A DNA stretch of 64,000 nucleotides from Rhexocercosporidium sp. MPI-PUGE-AT-0058 (lineage: Eukaryota > Ascomycota > Leotiomycetes > Helotiales). Location of the stretch: contig JAGTJL010000008.1 of NCBI GenBank assembly GCA_020746875.1, forward strand, positions 1,612,001 to 1,676,000. The letters are read 5' to 3'. Position 1 is the stretch's first letter. Every line of letters starts with the position of its first letter. This document shows, one piece after another, positions 11,308 to 21,997 of the stretch. The notes below the pieces were generated by a model. That model did not search any database. It was given only the letters and a program-made list of their open reading frames with translations, and was not told the DNA's origin. The position numbers were made by a program, and so were the translations under genes.

Positions 11308-11892
11308 ATGATTCATCGAAGCTCCTCCAATGAAATGCATCCAAAATGGAACATCAAGATCCCGATCGCTGAGCCAGGAGCAATCAAATCTACAGCTTTC
11401 AATACCAATATCCCCACGAAGAGAGAGATTCATCAGGCGTACAGTGATCCTAATTGTCCAACTAATAAGACTAGGCAATGGCTCGCTAGACCGGATTTGG
11501 AAGAGAATTTTACTGCTACGGACGCGATAGCGAAGCCGCTCAAGGCTGTTGGGAAGGGCGGTCTTCCGCTGCGACTTCCACTTGGACGGGATTTTTGGGA
11601 AGGGATATACTCAGATATTTCCGGAAGAGATGGAGAGATTGAAGGTGTGGCGGACCACGACCGAAGAGCCTTCGAAGGGAGCAGGGCTTTGATTTTCAGC
11701 GCAATGGGTCTCCGGTTATTTCATAAACAGGTTGAACAAGTAAAATTCTTTTATAGAGATGTCTTTGAATCCAGATACTGTAGGTTCTCGATCCTTCGAT
11801 CGCATGCTCGTAGACAAGAAGTCTTACTGATGGATCTCATCTTAGTCCGGCAAGTAAGCACAGGGAGTTTGATACATGTATTGATCAAGTGA
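11308..11892 (+). pseudogene. C-terminal remnant of a short-chain dehydrogenase
   Basis: The frame opens with residues that match the C-terminal third of fungal short-chain dehydrogenases: IKIPIAEPGAIKSTAF corresponds to the conserved strand and loop after the active site (usually VEPGGFRT). AYSDP then precedes GLPLRLPLGRDFWEGI, the usual end of the substrate-side domain. The N-terminal nucleotide-binding TGxxxGxG segment and the catalytic YxxxK are absent from the preceding sequence, so this cannot be a working enzyme. The last ~80 codons have no recognisable homology and may be chance open frame. It lies between a decayed regulator and transposon-disrupted sequence, in keeping with decay across this block. 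Confidence 0.6.
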
Positions 11893-12234
11893 CTTTAGTT
11901 AATTAGAGGACCAGATATATATGATACAACAAAGAAGTGAGATACCGAGAATTTCCCCATAAAGAATCGATGGAAAAAATGTTTGCTGACGATTAACATA
12001 TGACCACAATTACCCCTTTGTCGCTTTACCTAGACTCAGACTTTGCTTCCAACTCCAGGTCCACCAAGGCAAAACGGTATGTTCGCCTGCCATCTTTGCT
12101 TCGCATGAGAAAGCAAAGTCTTTCGAACCGTGAATTTGTTGTAGAGGTAGAAATTGACATCTTCGAGAGTGTAGTTGGCGCCTATATCTTTCAAACTACC
12201 CGCGACTTTAGGAGTAAAGTAGTCGAGGAAAATC

Positions 12235-12242
12235 ACATCGAC
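12235..12242. repeat. 8-bp target-site duplication, hAT copy 1
   Basis: ACATCGAC lies immediately left of the element and is repeated exactly at 15247-15254, immediately right of it. Eight base pairs is the length expected for hAT transposons. Confidence 0.9.
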
Positions 12243-15200
12243 CAAGGTGGTCAATAAGTTAGTAAGTCAGTTATTAGTTGAGGCTAAAGAAGCAACTTAT
12301 TGACTTACTTTTAAAACACTAATTAATGAGCTTAACTGATTTGCTTATAAGTAATTAATAAATTGAGGCTTTATTTAAATATTTAATAATATTATACTAA
12401 AAGCACTAGCAATTTTAATAATACTACGATTTTATTAATTTTTTAAGCACTTTTAATATTATAACATTAAACTAAATAAGCTAAAACTTTCTGTAGTTAT
12501 TTATTTAATATAAAATAAAAAGACTTTCTCGCACTCCGAACTTATAATAGGAATTATTAATAAATTAAAAGCTATTTAAGTTAATTAAAGCCACTCGACT
12601 TTATATAGTTTTTAATACTTTATTAAACTTAAATAATTAATAATAAGCTTTTATAAGTAATAATAATATTAATTACGCCTCTTATTTATTATTATAAAGC
12701 GTCTTATAATTAGTTAAAGTATTACGGCGTTAAGAATTAACTTTAAATAATCTTTTTTTATTAAAGATATTATCGGCGAAAGTTTTAACGATTATATTAA
12801 TCGAGAATTAATAGCTGGCGCTTAACTCTTATACCTCTTCTCTTATAACTTTTTAAAAGCAGCTTTATTAATAATTAAATATAATAATAATTTATCTATT
12901 TAATTCTTTTTAAAATAAGTCTATTTATAATAAAGATAAAGTATTATTATAACTTATTAAGTTATAAAATTATCGGTTTTTTTATATTACTTTTAATAAG
13001 CTCTTTACGTAAGAATTATTAATTGGCGTATACCTTTATAATCGTTGAATTTGCCGTCTTTTACTTTAGCCTTAAGAGTCTCGAAGTATGCTATAATATA
13101 CTTTAATATAATTAAAGCCTTTTATAAAGCTTTATATAAAAGTTATAAAATACTTTTTATTAACTTCGCATTGCTTTTTAATCTTTTAATAAGATAAAAT
13201 AATAGCGTGAGTTAATTTTTAATAATTATAAAACTTTCTTATTCTTTATTTAATAAATAGTCGTTATTAAATATTTCTTAATTAAGAGGATTTACTAAAA
13301 CGTATAATATAGCCGCATATAAAGTAAGAGATTTACGTAATTTAAGGCCGCGGCGTATTATTTAATACGTAGTATTTTAACGTATTCCTTCGTCGAGAAT
13401 TAGCTTTTACTTCTTTTTTTTTATTATATTAATATTTAATGTCTTTTAAAAGTCAAGGAATAATTTCAATCTCTTATTAAACGTTATAACGTATATAATT
13501 AAGTTATAAAGCTTATTAACTTCTCTTTATTGTCGCTAAAGCTTTCGTCGGTCTGCCGCGCTAGTCCTTTTATATTTATTATTAAATAAGGCTTTATTTT
13601 AATTAAATAAGTATGCGCTAGCGATTAAATTAATAACGTAACTTATATAACGTAGTCTTTTTTATTTAAGATTAAATCTTATTACTTTTACTAACTTTTA
13701 TAATATAATATTATTATTAAACGCGTTATTAAGAACGAAATAACTAAGGTTCTTAATGATAATGCCGAATCGTTATAAAAAAAGAAAAAGAATTAAGCAT
13801 TAATTTATAAAGAATTAATTATTAAAAATAAGAGATTTAAAAAGTAATATATATATTAACACCGGTCTTTTTATACTTTAAAAGCATTAATAACTTAATT
13901 AGCCGTATCACGGCTTTATATTTATTATTAATAAAATATATTATAATATTAAAAACGCTAATCTTTTCACGTTTTAATTTCTAGCCGTTAAAAGTAATAG
14001 TTATACGTGATTTAGCGCGTTAAATCTCTTTAATAACTTATGACTTAAAGTATATAAAAAGCTCGTGAATTTAACTTTTAATTATGATATATAAAATAAG
14101 TAACGCGTTAGTTATATTTTTATTAATAAAAATAAAGCACTTTTTAAGTCGACGAGAAGCTACTTTTTTATATTTAACGTTTTTATAAATAATTTATTTA
14201 AAAAACGCGTTCTTAAACTCTTATTATCGAAAAAGAATAATTTTATTATAATTTTTATTAATAATTCTTAAAAGTTACGTTATAAGTTTATCGTTTTTTA
14301 TTTTTTATATATTTCTTCTTTTATTTAAACTATATATATTAAGTAAATATATAAAAGTATTATTAAGGGTATTTATATTAAAGTAATAATCGCGGTTTTT
14401 ATTAAATTTTTTATTATAATAGCCTATAAAAGTTAGCGTATAAAACTAATAAATTAATAAAAAATCATATAAAATTTATAATATTATATTCTCGGCTTTA
14501 AAGCTTTAATTTAATTAATTAACGTATAGTTTATTTTTTAAGTTTAAGACGTGAGATTCCTTTTATTAATAAGCGCTAAAACATAACTTATAAGAAATCT
14601 TAATAAGCAAGCTTTTCTATTATTAAAAAGAGGCTCTCTAAAGTCGTATAAAGAGTATTTAGCTGTAATTAACTTATTAAAAGGCTTAATAAAGTCGTAT
14701 TTATTATTATAAGTTAAAATTAAATAAAAATAATAATTATAAAGTATTTTTAGCTCTTTTAATAATTATGGCGCTATTATTATTATAAATAAGTTAATAA
14801 GAAATGTAAAAGATACGGTAAAAAACATATAAAATTCTCTATTGTCGATAATTATAAGTAAGACGTAAAAAGAAGTTATATTAATAAAATTATATTAATT
14901 ATTTAATAAATATACTTTAATTTTAATATTATAAGATTTATTAAAATAATAATATTAATCGCCTTTAATAATATTTAATTAATTAAAAGCTATTCTTTAG
15001 AAGGCTACGACTAATTAAAGGCTTAAGATTTGCTAAGCAAGCCTCTTTCTTATTTATTATTTATATTTAATACTTATTTAAACTTATTTTAAAATTAAGA
15101 AATTTAATTCTTATAGCTTATAAGCCACTTATAAGTTAAGCTTTTATTAACTAACTTATTACAAGCCCTAGCCCTAACTAATGACTTACGTTATAAGGCT

Positions 15201-15246
15201 CAGCTTAATTAACCAGCTTAACTTAACTTACTTATTAACCACCTTG
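12243..15246 (+). mobile_element. hAT-type DNA transposon, copy 1, degenerate
   Basis: A 3,004-bp element bounded by imperfect terminal inverted repeats: left end CAAGGTGGTCAATAAGT, right end the complement of CAAGGTGGTTAATAAGT. The flanks carry a perfect 8-bp duplication. The interior is strikingly AT-dominated, full of TAA/TTA triplets, and contains no open frame of useful length, so any transposase gene is destroyed. Differences from copy 2, in the stretches I compared, are transitions only (C/T, G/A), the expected result of RIP. Size, terminal repeats and target length point to the hAT superfamily; the transposase itself cannot be read, so the superfamily rests on the ends. Strand is assigned arbitrarily. 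Confidence 0.85.
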
Positions 15247-15561
15247 ACATCGACCACATCCAGATTCGATCCATCAGAGGAGAAGGCTCCAACGCCTTGG
15301 GCGTACTTGGGAATAGGATATTCAGGGATGTGGGAGTGTTGAGTGTCATCTCCTTCTGTACCAAGTCATCGACTGTGGTATAACCAGGAGTTACAACTCG
15401 CTGGCACAGAGTGATACCCAAGCCTCTCTTTTTTATTATGACCAGAGATTTTTTCAAGCGTAGTGTCATGGCAAGAATCTTTCAATTGAGGCATAGCGAT
15501 TGGTCGACATGGCATGCAGTAAGTTTCAGGTGCACAATGGAACAGGTGTGTACAGTCACCG

Positions 15562-16008
15562 GCAACTGATATTAGCCTGGTTGCCCAAAACACACCAAAA
15601 TACACCAAAACACACCTTAAACAATCGTTAAATTAACCCACTTAGCGCTGTTTAAAATTTAAGTTCTATTTTATACTTCTTAAATAAAGGATTAAGTATA
15701 CTTTTATTAATTCGGATTTTATTTTAAACGTTATATAAAAAGTTTATCGTAAGATAAAGATAATACTACGTTGAAAACGCTACTTTACCCGCAAAATATA
15801 GCTTAAAACTACTACGTCATACTTAAACCTGCTAAAGTCTTATATTATTAACTTTTAATTAAAAATCGTAATAATATAAAAGCTTATAATTATTAAAAAG
15901 ATTATACACCTTGAAGGAATATTAATCTAAAGAAGTGTAGCTTATATTAAAGAGAGTGGAAAAGGTAGCGTTTTGGTGTGATTTGGGTAAAAGGCTAATA
16001 TCAGTTGC
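15562..16008. mobile_element. 447-bp terminal-inverted-repeat element (MITE-like)
   Basis: GCAACTGATATTAGCC at 15562 is mirrored by GGCTAATATCAGTTGC ending at 16008, and the match continues inward with a few transitions (TTGCCCAAAACACACC against TTACCCAAATCACACC). The interior is AT-rich and non-coding. Two boundary readings fit. Either the inverted repeats are about 35 bp with no visible duplication, or the element is TTAGCC...GGCTAA flanked by TA dinucleotides (15570-15571 and 15999-16000), which is the Tc1/mariner pattern. In the second case the empty target would be the perfect palindrome GCAACTGATATCAGTTGC. It sits in the spacer between the two hAT copies. Confidence 0.7.
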
Positions 16009-16259
16009 TTAGTACTGTAATGTTGAGAACTTTCCGGATGCCTGTGATTGCATCAGAGACACGAAATCAGCTATGATGGTTGAAAGTATCGGCTTAAGAG
16101 CTTTCAGCATAGTATTCAAAGTTTCGCCTATTCCAGTCGAGGTACCGACGAGAATACCCCTAGACCAGATGCCGAATTCCTTGTAGCCTAGCGGGAAGGA
16201 TTAGGAACATTACGAGGCTTTCGAGAACCGGTATACGTATTAGAGTTTAGTGTTAGTCT

Positions 16260-16267
16260 ATGGTCGT
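16260..16267. repeat. 8-bp target-site duplication, hAT copy 2
   Basis: ATGGTCGT lies immediately left of the second element and is repeated exactly at 19272-19279 on its right side. It differs from the duplication of copy 1, so the two copies inserted independently. Confidence 0.9.
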
Positions 16268-19200
16268 CAAGGTGGTCAATAAGTAAGCTGAGTTAAGCTG
16301 GTTAATTAAGTTAAGCCTTACAACGTAAGTCATTAATTAGGGCTAGGGCTTATAATAAGTCAGTTAATAAAAGCTTAACTTATAAGTGGCTTATAAGCTA
16401 TAAGAATTAAATTTTTTAATTTTAAAGTAAGTTTAAGTAAGTATTAAATATAAATAATAAATAAAAAAGAAGCTCGCTTAGCAAATCCTAAGCCTTTAAT
16501 TAATCGTAGCCTTTTAAAGAATAGCTTTTAATTAGTTAAATATTGCCGAAGGCAGTTAACGTTATTATTTTAGTAGATTTTATAATATTAAAATTAAAGT
16601 ATATTTATTAAATAATTAATATAATTTTATTAATATAACTTCTTTTTACGTCTTACTTATAATTATTAATAATAAAGAATTTTATACGTTTTCTGCCGTA
16701 TTTTTTATATTTTTTATTAACTTATTTATAATAATAATAACGTTATAATTATTAAAAGAATTAAAAACACTCTGTAATTACTGTTTTTATTTAATTTCAA
16801 CTTATAACGACAAATATAATCTTATTAAGCCTTTTAATAAATTGATTACGACTAAATACTTTTTATACGACTTTAGAGAGCTTTTTTTTAATAATAAAAA
16901 AGCTCGCTTATTAAGATTTTCTATAAGTTATGTTTTAGCGCTTATTAATAAAAGGAATCTCACGTCTTAAATTTAAAAGATAAGCTATACGTTAATTAAT
17001 TAAACTAAAGCTTTAAAGCCGAGAATATAATATTATAAATTTTATATAATTTTTTATTAATTTATTAGTTTTATACGCTAACTTTTATAAGTTATTATAA
17101 TAAGAAATTTAATAAGAACCGCAATTATTATTTTAATATAAATACTTTTAATAATGCTTTTATATATTTATTTAATATATATAATTTAAATAAAGGAGGA
17201 AATATATAAAAAATAAAAAACGACAAATTTATAGCGTAACTTTTAGGAATTATTAACGGAAATTATAATAAAATTATTCCTTTTTAATAATAAGAGTTTA
17301 AAAACGCGTTTTTTAAATAAATTATTTATAAAAACGTTAAATATAAAAAAGTAGCTTCTCGTCGACTTAAAAAGTATTTTATTTTTATTAATAAAAATGT
17401 AATTAACGCGTTATTTACCTTATATATTACGGTCGAAAGTTAAATTTACGAGCTTTTTATATACTTCGAGTCATAAGTTATTAAAGAAGTTTGACGCGTT
17501 AAATTACGTATAATTATTACTTTTAACGGCTAGAGATTAAAACGTAAGAAGATTAGCGTTTTTAGTATTATAATATATTTTATTAATAATAAATATAAAG
17601 CCGTGATACGGCTAATTAAGCTGTTAATGCTTTTAAAACATAAAAAAACCGGTATTAATATATATATTACCTTTTAAATCTCTTACTTTTAATAATTAAT
17701 TCTTTATAAATTAATATTTAATTCTCTTCCTTTTTTTATAATAATTCGGTATTACTATTAAAAACCTTAATTACTTTGTTTTTAATAACGCGTTTAATAA
17801 TAATATTATATTATAAAAATTAATAAAGATAATAGGATTTGACTTTAAATAAAAAAGACTACGTTATATAAGTTATATTATTAACTTAATCGCTAGCGTA
17901 TACTTATTTAATTAAAATAAAACCTTATTTAACGATAAATATAAAAGAGCTAACGTAATAAACTAACGAAAGCTTTAATAACGACAAAAAGAGGTTAGTA
18001 AGCTTTATAACTTAATTACATACGTTATGACGTTTAATAAAAGATCGGAATTATTTCTTAACTTTTAAAAGATACTAAATATTAATATAATAAAGGAAAA
18101 GAAATAAAAGCTAATTCTCGACGAAGGAATACGTTAAAATACTACGTATTAAATAATACGCCGCGGCCTTAAATTACGTAAATCTCTTACTTTATATACG
18201 GCTATATTATACGTTTCGGCAGATTTTTTTAATTAAGAAATATTTAATAACGATTATTTATTAAATAAAAAGTAAGAGAGTCTTATAATTATTAAAGATT
18301 AACTTGCGTTACTATTTTATTTTATTAAAAGATTAAAAAGCAATGCGAAGTTAATAAAAAGTATTTTATAACTTTTATATAAAGCTTTATAAAAGGCTTT
18401 AATTATGTTAAAGTATATTATAATACACTTCGAGACTCTTAAGGCTAAAGCAAAAGACGGCAAATTCAACGACTATAAAGGTATACGCTAATTAATAACT
18501 TTTATATGAAGAGCTTGTCAAAAATAATATAAAAAGACCGATAATTTTATAGCTTAATAAGTTATAATAATACTTTATCTTTATTATAAATGGACTTATT
18601 TTAAGAAGAATTAAATAAGTAAATTATTATTATATTTAATTACTAGCAAAGCTGCCTTTAAGAAGTTATAAAAGAAAAAATATAAAAGTTAAGCGCCAGT
18701 TATTAATTCTCAATTAATATAATCGTTAAAACTTTCGCCGATAATATCTTTAATAAAAAAAGACTATTTAAAGTTAATTCTTAACGCCGCAATACTTTAA
18801 CTAATTATAAGACGCTTTATAATAATAAGTAAGAAGCGTAATTAATATTATTATTATTTATAAGAGCCTATTATTAATTATTTAAGTTTAATAAAGTATT
18901 AAAAGTTATATAAGGTCGAGTGGCCTTAATTAACTTAAATAGCTTTTGATTTGTTAATAATTCTTATTATGAGTTCGGAATGCGAGAGAGTCTTTTCATT
19001 TTGTATTAAATAAATAATTATAGAAAGTTTTAACTTATTTAATTTAATATTGTAGCATTAAAAGTGCTTAAAAAATTGGCAAAATCGTAATATTATTAAA
19101 ATTGCTAATGCTTTTAATATAATATTATTAAATATTTAAATAAAGCCTTAACTTATCAGTTACTTATAAGCAAATCAGTTAAGCTTATTAATTAGTGTTT

Positions 19201-19271
19201 TAAAGGTAAGTCAGTAAGTTGCTTCTTTAGCCTCAACTGATAACTGACTTACTGACTTATTGACCACCTTA
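16268..19271 (-). mobile_element. hAT-type DNA transposon, copy 2, inverted, degenerate
   Basis: Second copy of the same element, also 3,004 bp, in the opposite orientation to copy 1. The low end starts CAAGGTGGTCAATAAGTAAG; the high end terminates CCACCTTA, where the last base is A instead of the expected G, a RIP-type change. The complement of its first ~200 bp aligns with the last ~200 bp of copy 1 without visible gaps, differing at scattered C/T and G/A positions. No coding capacity remains. Equal length in both copies suggests full-length elements that were both point-mutated rather than deleted. Confidence 0.85.
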
Positions 19272-19502
19272 ATGGTCGTTAGCTTTAACCATTGATATGT
19301 TATGATGGGTGCTGGAACTCGGAGTGTGCAGGAAGTTTAATTCGCCCTATTCCGAAGGGTTACGAGGCGTGGTGTTTGATCCTGGTTGAATGCGACGAAT
19401 TAGGCGTTCATGTACGACTGCAGGAGATAGGCCATAGTATGAATCATAGACAAATGTAGAATCCACGAGGGCTGCTAGACTGACAAACGTTGTTAACGTC
19501 AT

Positions 19503-21997
19503 TTAATTCCTCGAATAGATATGACTTTCGAATCGTCGATGTGTAGAACTTGAGGAAATTTTCGGATGCAAGTTTAGGGCTGGAGATGAGAATGGAAAGA
19601 GGTAAAGGAGGGAGCAAAATCACATAAACCGCAACTTGACTCAGGCAGGTACGCTCTGATGGGAACCGAAAGAGGTTTTGCTTGCAGTATATCAGGCGAA
19701 TCTGAGGTGAGGAAAGACCATCGAGGAACTCATTTCAGTATTTCTGATGGCACGGCAAGTACAACAGAGGATCGTATCTCTTCCGAATCTGAGCGGAGAG
19801 TGTGGTTATCGATCCTCGCTCTGCAATTACTTCATCCTAGAAATATAAGAATCTAACTATATAACATTCCTTGTGTAACGTTACTCCCACTCGGCTGGCA
19901 AACAGTTCAAATGATGGCAACACCACGATCGCCAGATCATCAATCTGATTGAGCTTTCCGAGAGACTCTCTGCGTCGTGCGTCTCTAAAGCAAGGTAGGC
20001 TCCCAGGGTATCTATGGCTCCTGCACTCTCGCTGTTTTGCCATACTATGCATGGTTCTATATGAACTGTTGAGACCTTGAGTACTAGACGATATGCATGG
20101 ACATCATTTCTGCTTCGAATGAAGTGCGCTGTTGATATCCTGAAGGCCGATAGCTGCGAAGGACCATTCAAAGACGCATATCCTTGTCCTATATTCTTCA
20201 TCTCCGTATCAAGGCGTCTTTATTTTGGCGTACCCGTTCGTTGTACAGAGAAACAAAAGGCCATCTGATATGAGGTTTCAAGCGATGGCGAGCTCAGGGA
20301 AGACCTGGCTGTGATACGGAAGTACCTGCCATGACACCAATTTTGATGCTATAAGGCATCATTGAAAGAGCCCTTAGCAAGGACAAATCAGGGAGATTGT
20401 GAATTGTATGGATTCGCAATCCGATATTGAGCGATAGAGGGGGGTTCATCATGAGAATAGTCTCGAAGCCGCGAGACATGAGACGTGAGGTGGCTACCAA
20501 TGAGCTACAGTAGGGGGCCGGCCGAGCTTCCGTGCTGGTCTATGCGTAGCCCTGCGTAGCCTTCGCTATCTACATCAAGCGCAAAGTCTTTTCTCCCCTC
20601 GCTCACTCCTGCTCTCCTCTTCATTCATTCCCAGCCCTCATTGACAACACCAAACTCATCCATCACGGCATGTCCCCAATGAGATGGGACGGATCAGTCT
20701 GGCCCCGATCCCATGGATTACTAGTAGCGAGCAGGCGGGGAGGATATATTATATCGGCCCCTTTGCTTGCAGCAACTTGTCAGCAGCACATTTCTTTCTT
20801 CTATGGACCTTCAATACCATCGTATCGGATCCGGCGGCACCCACTCATGAAAAGACTCAGTTCTCTATATACTTGGCGTTCTTTGGGTGAACCAAAAGGT
20901 CATGGAATGCCCTTGGTGCTTGCGATATGGATTCCGTTTGCCAGTTCCCGAATCTAGGAGATCTGAGCACGATCTATGCTTCATTTCTTATGCCATGTCA
21001 ACTACTCGTATTTTCCTGGTCTTTCTTCAGATTTTTCGCTTCTTCTCTTCCTAAACTTCCATGGGCTACCAGCAATCAAGCTAGCAGCAGGTCGCTCGTC
21101 AAGGTCGCATCGGCATTGACTGGAAACTTGAAATTGGCACTTCACCTTGCGCTTGATAGAGGTTTGAGGACCTATTTCGAACAAAAGGAACCTTCAAAAC
21201 CCCAACTCACATTCGCTCGCACTTGCCGTTCTTGTTTTTTTTTTTTGGAGTTCTGACTGGCTCGGGGAGTGTGAATAGTTTCTTAGGTCCATTCGATATC
21301 TGTTATTGCCAACCTGTCAAGTCCCCCCATGTCCTTCGGCGATGTTCGTTAGATGTACTTCATCATGCCTTGGAATTCAACTGAAAGTATTAAGGGACGT
21401 GTGTAAGTCTTGAATGTCGTTGAAATCGACCAATCATAAAGCCAGGGTACACCCACGTGTAAGATATCTTGGCTGTTGATCTTCTTCTGACTGCCTCTTG
21501 GCAATGACATGGAGCGATCTGAATAACCACATGCGAGACCAGACCTATGCGTTGCAGCCAATACCTCTTCTCCAAGCCCGATGCAGTGGAACCAAGAGTA
21601 AGTGTCTCCATGGCACCAAGATTCCCAAGAGCCCCAAGGATGACTTCAACGGATGAAGTTCCAGGAATGGCGAGAATCCAAGTAATTGAAGAAAAGTCGA
21701 GTGCTTCCCAAGAATTGGGCTTTGCCTCTCGCCGTCTTCAGTGGGCACAGTGTCTTGGATTCTTGACAGGAGATGGGAGACATCTAGTTGAAGAGGAGCA
21801 CAGGGTCTGATTCTTGATGATCATTGGGCAGTTATCTGTTGAAATCTATGCACAGATAGAAAATTGGTGGAATCGCCAAGCCGGGGCAAAAGATGTAGAA
21901 TGATAAATACCTCGATGAGCGACATCTATTTCGACTGTATAACTCTGTTGCAAGTGCAGTTTCTTCTCTTACAAGGTGTCATTCTTCTACCGCCAAG
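19503..21997. other. Gene-poor stretch upstream of PHO89
   Basis: About 2.5 kb with no gene I can support. Minus-strand frames at 19837-20201 and 20294-20500 and plus-strand frames at 20670-21256 look like partly decayed coding sequence but match nothing I recognise. Composition has returned to normal here, so the AT-rich mutation does not extend into it. The last few hundred bases should contain the PHO89 promoter. Confidence 0.4.

Larger units (their letters stand above)
12036..19502 (-). pseudogene. Minus-strand gene interrupted by two hAT elements and a MITE
   Basis: Non-repetitive fragments between the mobile elements read as minus-strand coding remnants. At the high end, an ATG at 19502 starts a hydrophobic, signal-peptide-like stretch (MTLTTFVSLAALVDSTF) that hits a stop at 19347. 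A middle fragment (about 16010-16240) encodes YKEFGIWSRGILVGTSTGIG. The low end is best: ignoring the element at 12243-15246 and one target copy, the frame runs through the junction as GSNLDVVDVIFLDYF and continues to GGPGVGSKV and a stop at 12036. I do not recognise the protein with confidence. The tail is loosely reminiscent of the C-terminal extension of secreted 5'-nucleotidase-like phosphoesterases, which is only a guess. That all fragments belong to one gene is inferred from common strand and order. Confidence 0.5.

Noticed and set aside
12243..19271. Centromere or mitochondrial insert as explanation for the AT-rich block
   Set aside because: Precise terminal repeats, equal element lengths and exact 8-bp duplications identify two transposons instead.
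21454..21459. CACGTG about 540 bp upstream of PHO89, a possible Pho4/NUC-1 site
   Set aside because: The same hexamer occurs at several unrelated places in the window (near 1917, 35443, 49942, 55018 and 57415), so one copy at this distance is not evidence of regulation.
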